Source of the DNA: Chelonoidis abingdonii
Lineage: Eukaryota > Chordata > Testudines > Testudinidae
Assembly (NCBI RefSeq): GCF_003597395.2
Contig: NC_133776.1
Location: forward strand, 33,340,642-33,404,641
Length of the DNA stretch: 64,000 bases
Direction: 5' to 3'
Positions 34,101 through 45,529 of the stretch are shown in pieces. The notes under the pieces are model-generated. The model was not told the origin of the DNA and made no database searches. It saw only the letters and a program-made list of their open reading frames with translations. Every line of letters starts with the position of its first letter. Position 1 is the stretch's first letter. A program made the translations under genes and the position numbers.

Positions 34101-36769
34101 TATGGGTGTAAGGGTCTTTTTCCAAAGATCCAGTTGGAGAATTGGCACCAAAGGCTTCAGTTCTTCAAGCTTTTCTACATGGGTAGGCTACTACATTGAG
34201 CCTGAAGTTGTTGGAACTCTGTTCAGGCATAGGGATCTGTCCACGTAAATCAACTTGTGGGATTGGGGTTGCATCTGTAAGCTCTTCAGGGAAAGGGAAT
34301 ATGTATTCTTTTTGTACCTGACTGTACTACATCTAGCAATTTTCAGGTGCTCCTGTAATATAAGGGATGGCTGCATGAATCGATGATGATGTTTGATCTT
34401 ACAGGACAATATTCCCTGGCTGGGACAGACAAAACCCTCTTTTTAAAAGCAAAATATTTACCATTTTCTATTCCGTCCTCCAACATATTGTCTAAACCTG
34501 TGTACGTCAACAAAGTTAAAAGATTTTTCTGTTATGTTTTTGCTTTTTCTTCTATGCATCTTTGTGTTTCTAACTTTCAAGTACTGGAAGGTATGTTTTT
34601 GTTCCTTGAGGCTATAACTTTTTGCTTTGTTTTTTTTTTTCTAATAATACAGGTACCAAATGAAGCAATACACATCTCATGATATCCAACTATGTAATAC
34701 TTTGCAATGTTGTAGCATAATTTCTGTACCTACTTTAAAATGTTTTAACTTCATAGAAACCAAAGCATGAAGAAACATCACATACTCTTATTGCAAAATA
34801 TCTTACTAAACATCAAATATTTCACAACTTTTAGGCCAGTTTTAGCTCTGCCAATTAAAAGCTCTCATAGGCTACAGTTTTTACTCTTTAAAATGATTTA
34901 ATTATTAATTCAGCATAAAACGTGCTGACCAGACATTTCCCAAGTTGAATATTCATTCCTAGGTTTTAAATGCTGTTAAATCTAAATACAAGTTATCAGC
35001 ATTTTTCTAATATGTTTCTTTCCTGTTTAAATGCAAGGGCTTGCGTTCTTGTTGAAATGTATTCTCTGTTGTTACCCCAATTGGGTGATGTATGCTTCCT
35101 TTCAGACATGGTTTGCTTCAAACAAGCAACAACAGATTCTATATATTCCCAAATTGACATTGTTTCTGACTGCTTTTCAACTGAGTTTCAGACCTGACAG
35201 AATTTAAACAGAAAAATAACTGAAAAATCTGTAGCTTTGTCTCTTTCTTTAATAAAAGACTGTAACATTATAGCAGTCAATGCTGTATGCTAGGATGCAA
35301 TGTACAGACTAAGTCTCTAAAATAAGTGTTGTGGAATGATTGACTCATAAAAATTGGCTACATTTTTTGTTCATTAACAATTATAAAGTTGCTGTGTTAT
35401 AGAAGTTATAGGAGTAAAACTTAAACCTAAATATCATGTACATGAAATTTCTGGTAATATATGTAGATAAAAATAAGCACATCTTTTCCCTCCAATGTCA
35501 TGTAAAGGCATAGGTCTCAATTCATTTAATACTGCTTGTATTTTTCTAAATAAGAAATTATAGCATTGGTGGTCCTCTATGATGCACAATAATAATGGTG
35601 ACAGGTATTGACTGAAAAAATAATTTGTCTATGATACCTCTCTGTCAGGAGAACAATAGCATTTTAATGCACTTATTCACAACAGCTCCTTATTTTGAAG
35701 TTATGCCAGCGACTAACAGTACTTACCTTGTGCATTGTTTTTATATACAGTATGATTATTGATGCAGGCTTGATTGCTGGACAGTGTTTTTTTGGTTTTG
35801 TTTTTTTAATGAAAAATAGTACCTGCAAACAAAATATTTGATAGTTTACTTTTTGAAACAATTAACAAATCCCTTGGATTATCTCTGAAGCTCTTGCCTT
35901 AAGTTTCTAAAGCAAGAATAACCTTTTTAAAAAATTATTTGGGTGCTGGTAGTACATAGTGCTGTACGCACAAAATGCAAACAATGGAAATATGTGATGT
36001 GGGTTAGGCTTTATTTGTATTGCCATACTGCCTAGGAGCCCTTGTCATGGACCCAGTCCCCAGTGTGCTAGGAGCTATACAAGCAATATATATATATATA
36101 TATTTTATTATATTATGTGTGTATATACATAGACATACACATATATGGCTCCTGCCCCAAAGAGCTTACTGGCGAATTATAAGACAAGACACAATATATG
36201 GTTACAGAAGAAGGGAGTACAAGGAAACAATGAGACAACAGTGATCAGCATGATAGGCAGTGGTATCTGCTCCCCCAGCAGCCTTACCTTTGTCAAGTTT
36301 ATTGATGTCATCCATGGCAAAGAAGAGTTTTAAGAAGGGATTTGAAGAAGGTTAATGAGGTCGTTTTGCAGATGTTTATGGAGCACTCCATCCAAGTATG
36401 CAGGGCAGCTTGGGAGAAAACACAAAACCATGCTGACTATTTTGTATTAGCACCTAGTTATTATTTATGATAAGTGCTTAGTAAAATAAGCAAAGGAGAT
36501 ATTCTATGGCGAAGGACTTTCCCACGTAGTGCAGGTAGACAAAATAGTTCAAATACCAGGGGTCATAATTTGCTAATGATGATTATTAATAACCATGTTT
36601 ATCATGGCAATTTCTAGTGACCAGCTGAAAGTAGGCTCCCATTGGTGCTGAGTGCTGTACAAACACAGAATTGTAGATAGTCCCTGCCCTGAAGAATTTA
36701 TGGTCAGTGATCCATGTGTGAAAAACAGTATGTGTTGTCCGCACAAAACTTGAAAGGAAGCTCTGGTAG
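31190..36769. other. Long mostly unique intronic stretch
   Basis: No coding exon or transposon with clear ends was seen. Minor items: a G-rich run at 32631-32657, a repeat-like phrase near 33900-33975, a TA/TG simple repeat at 36087-36140, and flanking sequence at 36010-36190 and 36640-36730 that resembles the unnamed reptile repeat at 28 kb. This is the largest block in the window with little recognisable repeat content. Confidence 0.5.
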
Positions 36770-36848
36770 GTCTTCACTACAAAAAAAAAAAAAGAGTGTT
36801 CTCAATTCAGGTTAGCTGACTTGAAGTAAAATCCTAGTGAAGACAAAG
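36770..36848. repeat. Tiny MITE-like inverted repeat
   Basis: TAGGTCTTCACTAC at the left and TCCTAGTGAAGACAA at the right are inverted. Similar termini occur at 63715-63960. An A run of 14 lies just inside the left end. Confidence 0.5.
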
Positions 36849-36892
36849 CTGTTTGTAATCTTCACACAAGTTAGCAAGTTTGACCTATATAA

Positions 36893-37112
36893 GCAGTGTT
36901 TCCTAGTGGATAGAGCAGTGGACTGGGACTCAGAAAATCTGGGTTCTGTTCTCAGCTCTGCGACTGGTTTGGTGTGTAACAATAGGCAAGCCACTTCTCT
37001 GCTCTGTGTCTGTTTCCCCAACTGTATAATGAGGATAATGATATCAAACTCCTTTCTAAAGCTTTTTTAGAGCTATAGGTGAAAAGCACTATATAAGACC
37101 TAGTTGTTATTA
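36893..37112 (+). mobile_element. MIR SINE
   Basis: It follows the MIR layout: a 5' tRNA-like part (GTGGATAGAGCAGTGGACTG), a core region with GGGTTCTGTTCTCAGCTCTG, CAGTTTCCCC-type sequence near 37010, and a 3' end with AAAAGCACTATATAAGA then GTTGTTATTA. It is nearly full length, an ancient amniote SINE in plus orientation. Confidence 0.85.
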
Positions 37113-38707
37113 TCTGAGTCTTTGTACTTAAATCTATCTATGCTGATCTGTTTCATCCATATGAAAGGATTACTATATGTAGAGGATAAAACTACCACTT
37201 TGTGCTCAGCAGTCTTTGCCTATGCCTGCATTATTGCTGGTGCTTGTTCTGTGAAATGTTAATTTGCATAGTTTTGTTGTCATCTTCTATAGTCCTCAAA
37301 CAAAGGACATTATTAATACTTAGCATCTATGTAGTGTTTTTTCATGTTTAAAGGCTTTACATTCACTGTGTAAGCTGGTTACAGAATTATGTTGAATACT
37401 CATTACTGAAGTCTGCTGTTTTCTATTCAAAGGTTACCTGTAAAGAGAGACATGTCTGTGTCCTTTTTAGATTTGTATGTACAAATAAGTCCTGAAGGGA
37501 TTTTAACCCTGTCTCTTTTTTAAACATTAGACATATCAAGTTTTGACTTCCCTATTTTTGCTGGAATACCGGTAACCTCCAGGCTTGGTAATTGCAACTC
37601 ATAACTAGGAATAAAGCCATGTCTATTGAGAATTTCAACTGGTATAAAATACCTCAGCTAGTCTTTTTCACAACCAGAGTCACTCTGAACCTATCACCCC
37701 AGGGCTCTGCTCTCCATGCTGCTCTCCAGTGAACAGGCTAGTTCAAGATCTGTGTCCTGATTTTCAAAGCCCTCCATGAGATTGGTCCACATCTGATCAA
37801 TTCCAAGTTTTCAGCGAATGTTCTAAGTAGCACTGGCCAGAACCCTATTGATTTATGGGGAGGAAATAGGGGGACAGATGGAGCCTCTGCCATATGTTGG
37901 AGCACAGCCACAGATTCCTGCACCTCTGCAATTTTCTCTAATCAAACAACTCTTTGACAGCACCCTTTAACACATTTTAGCATAACAGTATCCCAACTCA
38001 GCTGTGCTCACCGGCCCAGTAGAGTTTAACATGTTGACACCCTGAATGACTTGTCTCCCAGACAGAAAGAATAATGGTGGAAGGGGGAAGTGGGAGTACG
38101 CACAGCTTCTGGCATGAGAGTGGCATAGTGACCCCAATGTTGTGGGAGGAGGAAATGGGACATACAGACTACCTGGCAGGGGACATTGGGAGACCCTGGT
38201 ATTGCGGGAATAGGAATGCACATAGAGTCCCTCCCATGGGAGGAAGATTGAGGGACCCTGTTATGGGGTTGGGAAACACAGAGGCCCTGGAATGGGGAAA
38301 TAATAGGAAACACTGGCACATGGCAGAGAGGAGAATGGGAGTGAGAAATGAATGGGGTACTTTCACAGATCCCATCAGGTTCCTCCTGCTAACCACTCAC
38401 CTCTGGGTCCCCAGGTATTTAAGCTTCCCTGTGTCTCAGCATGCTGCAGCACTGTTTTCTCCCTTTGGCACATTTAATTGGGCATCAACCCTGATTATAT
38501 GCCTTCACAGAAATGGAGTCCCTCAACCCACTTGTGTTAGGCTGCCAGGACCAGTGCTGATACCCAAGATACTGCAGGAGCTTAAAAATATGTTCTCCCA
38601 GGATTCCACCAAAGATGTGATCCTTCTGGGTTATGGTTTAACTCTCTCAGAAGACATGGGGCAAGTGTAGCATACCACACACACACACTTTTCCCAGAGT
38701 CTAGCAC
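37113..38707. other. Intronic stretch, nothing firmly recognised
   Basis: At 37680-37850 there is a texture of an old LINE or retrotransposon (CAAAGCCCTCCATGAGATTG) that I cannot name. A long plus-strand open frame (38074-38670) has low-complexity, non-family sequence and is most likely chance. Confidence 0.45.
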
Positions 38708-38960
38708 AGGGGTGAGCAAACTTTTTGGCCAAAGGGCCACATTGGGGCTGCAAAACAGTATGGAGGGCCAGGTATGGAACACTGTGCCTCCCCAAACAGC
38801 CTGGCTCCCACCCCCTATCCACCCACTCCCACTTCCTGCCCCATGACTGCCGCCCTCAGAGCCCCCAACCCATCCAATCCCCCCGATCCTTGTCCCCAGA
38901 CTGCTCCCCCAGGATCCTGCCATCTATCCAACCCTCACCCCCCGCTCCCTGTCCCCCGTA
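38708..38960. mobile_element. hAT-type end fragment
   Basis: It begins CAGGGGTGAGCAAACTTTTT followed by GGCCAAAGGGCCACATTG, the usual start of a hAT element of the same broad type as 28599-31181. A C-rich interior follows. No right terminus is present; the adjacent CR1 takes over at about 38960. Confidence 0.7.
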
Positions 38961-40905
38961 TACAGATAATGTCAGACAGTATTACCACTGTGGTCTATAT
39001 AAACAATGGACTATAAGGTGGATAGAAAACTGGTTAGATCATCGGGCTCAATGGGTTGTGATCAATGGCTCTGTGCCTAGTTGGTAGCCAGTATCAAGCG
39101 GAGTGCCCCAAAGAGTCGGTTCTGCGGCCGGTTTTGTTCAATATCTTTATTAATGATCTGGAGGATGGTGTGGACTGCACTCTCAGCAAGTTTGCAGATA
39201 ACACTAAACTGGGAGGAGTGGTAGATACGCTGGAGGGTAGGGATAGGATACAGAGGGACCTAGACAAATTAGAGGATTGGGCCAAAAGAAACCTGATGAG
39301 GTTCAACAAGAACAAGTGCAAGTCCTGCACCTAGGAAAGAAGAATCCATGCATCGCTACAGACTAGGGACTGAATGGCTAGGCAGCAGGCCTGCAGAAAA
39401 GGACATAGGGGTTACAGTGGACGAGAAGCTGATATGAGTCGACAGTGTGCCCTTGTTGCCAAGAAGGCTAGCAGCATTTTAGGCTGTATAAGAGGGCATG
39501 CCAGCAGATTGAGGGAAGTGATCATTTCCCTCTATTCGACATTGGTGAGGCCTCATTTGGAGTAGTGTCTAGTTTTGGGCCCACACTACAGAAGCATGTG
39601 GAAAAATTGGAAAGAGTCCAGCAGAGGGCAACAAAAATGATTAGGGGTTGGAACACATGACTTATGATGAGAGGCTGAGGGAGCTGGAATTGTTTAGTCT
39701 GCAGAAGAGAAGAATGAGGGGGATTGATAGCTGCTTTCAGCTACCTGAAGAGGGTTCCAAAGAGGATGGATCTAGACTGTTCTCAGTGGTAGCAGATGAC
39801 AGAACAAGGATAATGTCTCAAGTTGCAGTGGGGGAGGTTTGGTTGGATATTAAAAAACTTTTTGACTAGGAGGGTGGTGAAGCACTGGAAGGGGTTACCT
39901 AGGGAGTGTGGTGAATCTCCTTTCTTAGAGTTTTTACGAGTCGGGCTGTCATAAACAGATAGCTAAGGGTTAATGTTCTTTTCCTGTTAAGGGTTAACAA
40001 AGGAACCAAACACCCTGACCAGAGGCAATCAGGAAACCGGATTTTCAAAGCTCAGGGAGGGAATTTTTGGGTTGGGTTCTTGTCTTGTCTCTGTGCTCTC
40101 TCGACTCGGAGAGTAATCTCTCTATCTCCAGGCTTTAAATCATCTGTTTCCCAGTTATAAGTACAGGTACAAGACAATATAGGTTTTATATGGTTTTGTA
40201 TTTACGTGTGTATGCTGAATGTTTTAATTGTATTTCTTTTTGAATAAGCTGTTTATTCATTTTGTTTTCTGTTAAGCCAATGACCCTGTATCACCTTGAT
40301 ACAAGACCATTTTTATGTCTTTTTACTTTCTTTATATAAAAGCTTTCTTTTAAAACTTGTGGATTTTCTTTTCTAGTAGAGGCTCAAGGGGTAGGAATCT
40401 CTGTGCCAGGATTACGGTCTCTCTCAGGAAAAGACTGTGGAGGGGGAAAAAGAGGAGGGGGAAAGGTGAATGGTCCTCTCTGTGTTGTGTTTCAAGGACT
40501 TGAAACACGGTAATCTCCTAGTGTACCCAGGGTGGGAAGATCTGGGAGGAGGTAAAGAAGGGGAAGGGAAGTGGGTTATTTCCCTTTGTTGTGAGACTCA
40601 GGGCATCTGAGTCTTGGGGTCCCCAGGGAAGATTTTGGGGAGACCAGAGTGAGTCAGACACTGGAATTTCTGGCTGGTGGCAGTGCTATCCGATCCAAGC
40701 TCGTAATTAAGCTTGGAGGGTTCATGCAGGCACCCACATTTTGGACGCTAAGGTTCAGAATTGGGACTTATGTTTATGACACGGGCTTGACAAAGCCCTG
40801 GCTGGTATGATTTAGTTGGGAATTGGTCCTGCTTTGAGCAGGGGGTTGGTCTAGATGACCTCCTGAGGTCCCTTCGAGCCCTGATATTCTATGATTCTAA
40901 ACAGG
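38961..40905 (+). mobile_element. CR1 LINE, split by a solo LTR
   Basis: The plus strand encodes [17 protein letters not shown] near 39020, [20 protein letters not shown] near 39120, FADNTKLGG near 39192 (catalytic FADD altered to FADN) and [19 protein letters not shown] near 39447. The C-terminal block runs to about 39941. An 835-bp LTR-like insertion follows, then the CR1 resumes (40787 on) and ends with AGCCCTGATATTCTATGATT at 40879-40898. It is a different, chicken-like CR1 subfamily from the copies at 8-14 kb. Confidence 0.9.
39947..40781 (+). mobile_element. Solo LTR of an endogenous retrovirus or LTR retrotransposon
   Basis: The insert begins TGTCATAAACA and ends TGTTTATGACA, a perfect 11-bp inverted pair with the canonical TG...CA ends. 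It is flanked by an exact 5-bp direct repeat CGGGC (39942-39946 and 40782-40786). Removing it restores the CR1 reading. A TATATAAAAG box near 40334 could be the promoter element, which would give plus orientation. No primer-binding site or internal coding region is attached. A foldback DNA transposon is an alternative, but the ends fit an LTR better. Confidence 0.8.
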
Positions 40906-41640
40906 GAGGAGCGAGATCTCATCTGCTCAGCCTGGAACCCGTCAGACTTTGGAACTGTTGTGTCACAATACAAGCCATATCCTCCCTGGGTTTTGGGATT
41001 CATCTGAAAGTTCTACAAAATAGCAAAAATTCCTATCCCCAAGGGTGTTACAGCTCGCTCCTTGCAAGTACAAGCTGCCTCCACAGCATCTTTATCTGTC
41101 ATCCCACTACAGGACTTCTGCAGGGCGACCACCTGTCCACACGTTCATGACATGCTATTTTGTAGGTCATGCCTTGGCTGCTGATGCATCAGTAGGCGCG
41201 GCAGTATTGCAAGCATCTTTTCTACTGGTTCCACCCATATGTGGAATATACTTAGAGACCATCACTCGACGAAGTGGAGGTTGCTTACTGTAATCAGAGG
41301 TTCGAGATGTGTGATCCTTATCAGTATTCCGTTACCTGCCCTCCATCCCCTCTGCTTTGGATCCGGGTTGGATTTGCGATAAGAAGGAATGGAGAGATGT
41401 CCCACACCCTCTTTTACCAACAGTCAGGAGCAGGAGGAGAGCTACTGCGCCTTTGTGGGTCAACAGACCCTGCTTTGAAGAATTTTCAGTTTTCAGTTTC
41501 ATGGCATACACGCATACCCATGTGTGGAAGATATAGATAGGGATCACACATCTCGAAGAACCTCCAGTTACAGCAAGTAACTCCCACTTGTACAGACAGA
41601 TCTCCAGATCAATGCAAGGAAATACAGGCCCAGGCATGAG
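40906..41640 (+). mobile_element. DIRS-type retrotransposon fragment, recombinase end and terminal repeat
   Basis: The plus strand at 41090-41230 reads, across frames, a DIRS tyrosine-recombinase C terminus: PVHTFMTCYFVGHALAADAS then VGAAVLQAS, with the tyrosine region after HTFM. It is followed at 41271-41590 by a unit bounded by long inverted repeats. GAGGTTGCTTACTGTAATCA at 41277 pairs with sequence ending CAGTTACAGCAAGTAACTCC at 41587. This fits a DIRS terminal repeat. Confidence 0.65.
41271..41590. repeat. Inverted-repeat-bounded unit (arms about 46 bp) of DIRS type
   Basis: The arms lie at about 41276-41322 and 41541-41588. Both carry the phrase TTCGAGATGTGTGATCC or its complement GGATCACACATCTCGAA with few mismatches. 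The 220-bp centre is noncoding. Such terminal or internal complementary repeats are typical of DIRS elements. Confidence 0.7.
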
Positions 41641-42190
41641 ATAGGAGGTAGTGAAAATTGCAGGGAGTCTCTAAAACAAAAGGGAATGGGAAAGAGGCAT
41701 ACAGGGAACTTGTGGGGGTGAAATGAAGGGATGCAAATAACCCTCGTGTATTCAGTAAGCTAGACCTACACAAGCTACAAAGTGTGTGACACACACATAG
41801 TTTGCTGGCATGTTACATGGCCATCAGCTCACAGAAGGTCTCAAACAGGTTTCCACCTACCAGCCTGCCTGTGCAACAACTATTTTTATTTGTAGCTGGC
41901 TACATAGGAGCTACCCACACTTTAAGTAATTTAAGTCCGTGGCTTATTAGCAATGGCACATCTCTTGAGCTCTTCATATCAACTACATATCCAAACTTGC
42001 CATTACCATCTTGTCCAAATACTTGTTTTCTAAGTGATAGTTTCAGTCACTGATTATGAGGCTATAATTGGCTTCTAAGGATTAGGTGCTGTCAATTGAA
42101 GGCCAGCATAGAACACAATACTTTTGCAATAGCTCAGATATTTTTCAGTGAAAACACCTCTATAAAAATTGTTCTTTAAAATATCAACTA
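41641..42190. other. Stretch between DIRS pieces, unassigned
   Basis: It is AT-balanced noncoding sequence. It may be host DNA between two insertions or untranslated element sequence. Confidence 0.4.
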
Positions 42191-42719
42191 ACAAGATGAC
42201 AATAGGTAAACAACACTTATGGATATATGCAACTACTCAAAGAACAAAGCACGTGTATTCCACTCAGGTGTGTGTTCAAGAAAAGGACTCATTTCCAGAG
42301 ATCTGCACCTGAAGGATTGGTACCCCCATTGCGTACTGACTATTCAGATGGTTCCTTATGGCTGTGTTAGGAGTCCTCCTGCAGTTTGTCATCCCGTCCT
42401 AGGTGTTCATCTAACAAGCCTACACTACCTCCTGAAGGAGAACATCATATAGAGAACAGGACCATTCATATAGTCATGTTCTGTATGAGTCACAGATGAT
42501 CGAGACATAGTCAGGGCTTAAATTCTGAGAGATTATTTCCTGGAGCCTGCCCCACACTGCAGGAGCTTGGAGCTTTAGCCCGGTGGTGGGATGAACCCAC
42601 GGGGCTCCAATCCTGCAGGAGCCATGAGGGCTCCCATGGGTTTGAAAATATTTACCAGAGCACTGCTCCACTGGACTCCACATGAATTTAAGCCCTGGAC
42701 ATGGTGAAGAACTTCATGT

Positions 42720-43160
42720 TTGGATCTGCCTCACATTAATCATCTAGCTAATGGAAGATGTGAATTTCTTTCCTCCACAAGAAGGCTGTCACCACTTCCT
42801 TGTACTTAGTAAATATGCGTGGAGCCAAGGACAATCCAAAGGGAAGTCGAGTATTGATAATCTTGACCTACTGTTACTAATCTCAGAAACTTCCTGTGAC
42901 TTAGCAATACTGTCACATGGAAGTAGGCATTCTGGAGATCAAGAGCAGTAAACCTGTTGTGATTTAGGGAGGGAAAGACTGATGCTATAGAAACCACACA
43001 AGTCTTATATTCTTGATGCACTTGTTGAGATTTTGGAAGTTGTGCATGAGTCTCGGGATCCCCTTAAACTAGGATCAGAAAATCTGATTAATAAAATTTC
43101 ATTCCCAATGTTGAAAGGGAACTTCTTATATTGCCCCTATTGAGAGCAGAGTCTGAACTT
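42720..43160 (-). pseudogene. DIRS reverse transcriptase fragment
   Basis: The minus strand reads HQEYKTCVVSIASVFPSLNH then RFTALDLQNAYFHVTVLLSH and RKFLRLVTVGQDYQYSTS at about 42820-43020. These are the first RT motifs, with the catalytic LDLQNAYFH aspartate preserved and the following LPFGL region degraded. Upstream (43030-43060 minus) DPETHAQLPKSQQV completes the N-terminal RT part. RNase H and methylase regions were not found. Confidence 0.75.
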
Positions 43161-43410
43161 CCTGAAGGAGCACTGAGTCATAAGCACTGGGACCCTAAAG
43201 GGTGGGAGAAGCAGATGGAGAGGAACTGGATAAAGTATCCCAGTCTGACAGTGCTTAGGACCCATTGTCTGTTGTTATGGCTTCCCAGCCATTGGGGAAG
43301 TTAGACAATTTCTGTTTCCCAATCATTTTGGAACAAGGATGATAACAAGTGATTGTATTACTGGCCTCAAGAGAGAAGTCAAATGTGCTGCTTCGCTAAA
43401 GATGCCAAAA

Positions 43411-43863
43411 AGGGTCCTACCAAATTTATGGTCCATTTTGGTCAATTTCACAGTCATAGGATTTTAAAAGTAGTACATTTAATTATTTCAGTTATTAAAA
43501 TCTGAAATTTCATGGTGGTGTAATTGCAGGGGCCCTGACCCAAAAAGGAGTTTGGGGGAGGGGGTTCACAAGGTTATTGTTGGGAGGGGGATCGCAAGGT
43601 TACTTCTGTGCTGCTGGTGGTGGTGATACTGCCTTCAGACCTTGGCAGCTGGAGAGTGGCAGCTGCTGGCTGGGAGCCCAGCTCTGAAGGCAGAGCCACC
43701 GCCAGCAGCAGCATTAGCATGGTATGGTATTGCCACCTTTACTTCTGGGCTGCTGCCTGCAGAGGTGGGCCCTCAGTCAGCAGCTGCCACTCTCCGGCCA
43801 CCTAGCTCTGAAGGCAGCAATGCAGAAGTAAGGATGGCATGGTATGGTATTTGGTAGGGCCCT
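43411..43863. mobile_element. DNA transposon (MITE) inserted between the DIRS halves
   Basis: The left end AGGGTCCTACCAAATT and the complement of the right end ATTTGGTAGGGCCCT are inverted termini of about 16 bp. The left interior (GGTCCATTTTGGTCAATTTC) is typical of a widespread reptile MITE. The flanking bases do not form a matching 8-bp duplication. The centre contains GC-rich partial duplications with CTCTGAAGGCAG. Confidence 0.75.
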
Positions 43864-44049
43864 AATGCTGGAGGATGAACTGTTGGATTTGAGTTGGAAC
43901 TGGAGGACCTCCTTCTCTGTGACTTATGCCTCCTCAGATCAGGTCAGATTGAAACAAGATTGTGCCGAGATAATGCTCAGTGAACCATCCTGGTCAAGAT
44001 TGTGTTGCTTCTCAAATCTTCACAGACTCTTCAACCCCATGGTCTTCTC

Positions 44050-45130
44050 TTCTTCCAGACCTGCTGTCCTAGCAGCACAGACAGATGTGGCTCCAAGATC
44101 CGAGCAGCTTGCACTTTATGGCATAGCTTTTGAGTGGGTAGATCAAGGGGAAAAAGACTGTTTTGTGGCAGTTCAGGAAATATTTATTAGTAGAAAGCAA
44201 TCCACTAGGAAGTGTTTCTCGATCTGGTTCATTACTCTGAGAATTTAGCCAGCAGGTGCTATGATCCAGGACATTATAGAGTATCTGCTTCACCTTAAAT
44301 CCTTGGGTCTTTTTCTGAGTTTGCTGAGAGTCCACTTAGCTCCATTCTCAGAAATGCTTCCTCTCATTCAAGGGAAGTCATTTTTTTCCAAATCCCATGG
44401 TGGTTAGATTTTTTTAAAAGGCATTTGTTTGCGTTTTTCCTTCTGTAAAAGACACACTTTTGGACTTTATGTTGTACTATCAGCCCTGATGGGTCCTCCC
44501 TTTGAGCGTTTGGCAACCTGTTCTTTGCTTCATCTCTGTCAAAAGATATCCTTTCTCATTGCAGTTATATCAGCCGAAAGAATAGGTGAGCTTCAAGCTG
44601 ATGGCAGGTCCTCCATATACCCAATTTTTCAAAGATGAAGTAGCCTTAAGGTCACATCATCAGCTTTTAATTATGTAGTGTGGGCATTTAATTTGACCCA
44701 GATAATATGCCTGCCTGTTTTTCCCCCGAAGTTGTACTGAAATGAATAGGAAGAGTGCCTTCATGCTTTGGATGCAAGGCGAGCACTGGCCTTTTGTCTG
44801 GACAGCCCTAAGCCCTTTAGTTTATCTCCTTAGCTCTTTGTCTCTTTTGCTGACAGAATGAAAGGTCAGATAATTTCAGCACAAACAATTTCTGAATGGA
44901 TTATTTCTTGCATCGCCCATCCACTGCACAGACTGTTGGCCCATTCAACAAGGTCTCAAGCTGCCTTGTTAGCATTTTTGTGGGATATTCCCATATTATT
45001 AGACATCTGTCGGACACTGGTTCTCTGTGCATCTCTCCACTGACCATTGCACCATCACAACAACTTCAAGATCTGATGCAAACTTTGGGAAAGCAATCCT
45101 ACAGTCACTATTTAAGTAGATTCTGAGTTC
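44050..45130 (+). pseudogene. DIRS tyrosine recombinase remnant
   Basis: The plus strand carries ordered pieces. The N-terminal SAM-like part has APRSEQLALYGIAFEW (44090) and IIEYLLHLKSLGLFLSLLRV (44274). The linker VLSALMGPPFERLATCSLLH is at 44475, followed by ISFLIAVISAERIGELQADG (44550). MKGQIISAQTISEWIISCIA is at 44858, and the catalytic block LAHSTRSQAALLAFLWDIPI (44937) keeps the H-x-x-R residues. Stops and frameshifts make it nonfunctional. In active elements this enzyme integrates a circular DNA intermediate without leaving a target duplication. Confidence 0.75.
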
Positions 45131-45529
45131 CATCTCGTAACAGCACTGCTTGTGAGTCACCTGAGTGGAATATACACGTGCAACCACTCAAAGAAGAAAA
45201 AATGATTATATCTTCAAGAGGTGATTCACATATGTATTCCATGACCTGTCACCTCTGCCTTGGTGTCTTGAGACATGTTTCATTTGAGAGGAACTGAGTG
45301 GGGTCAGGGCAACACCATCCTTATATAGCCTTAGGAGGAGCCCCAAGAGTTCCAGGGTGCGTGCACAGCCCCACTGGGTACTGCTGCCAGGAAGATCTGT
45401 GATTCCAGCATGCTGGGTGTGCATACACCTGAGTGAAATACACATTTGAATCACATCTTGAAGAACAGTTACAGTACAGGTATGTAACCACAGTCTCCCC
45501 TCCCCCATTTGTGTATGTTCTGGTTAAAT

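Larger units (their letters stand above)
42191..45500. mobile_element. DIRS-type retrotransposon, composite with divergent RT and recombinase
   Basis: The left part encodes reverse transcriptase on the minus strand; the right part encodes a tyrosine recombinase on the plus strand. A 453-bp MITE (43411-43863) sits exactly between them. The outer ends are related in inverted orientation: CACGTGTATTCCACTCAGGT near 42251 matches the complement of CACCTGAGTGGAATATACAC near 45159. Usual DIRS elements have their ORFs on one strand, so this copy looks rearranged or built of two fragments. Confidence 0.65.

Noticed and set aside
38074..38670. 198-codon open frame on the plus strand, the longest in the window
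   Set aside because: Its translation has no recognisable domain, no splice context and a low-complexity, G-rich origin. Overlapping frames on the other strand are also open, as expected by chance in such composition.
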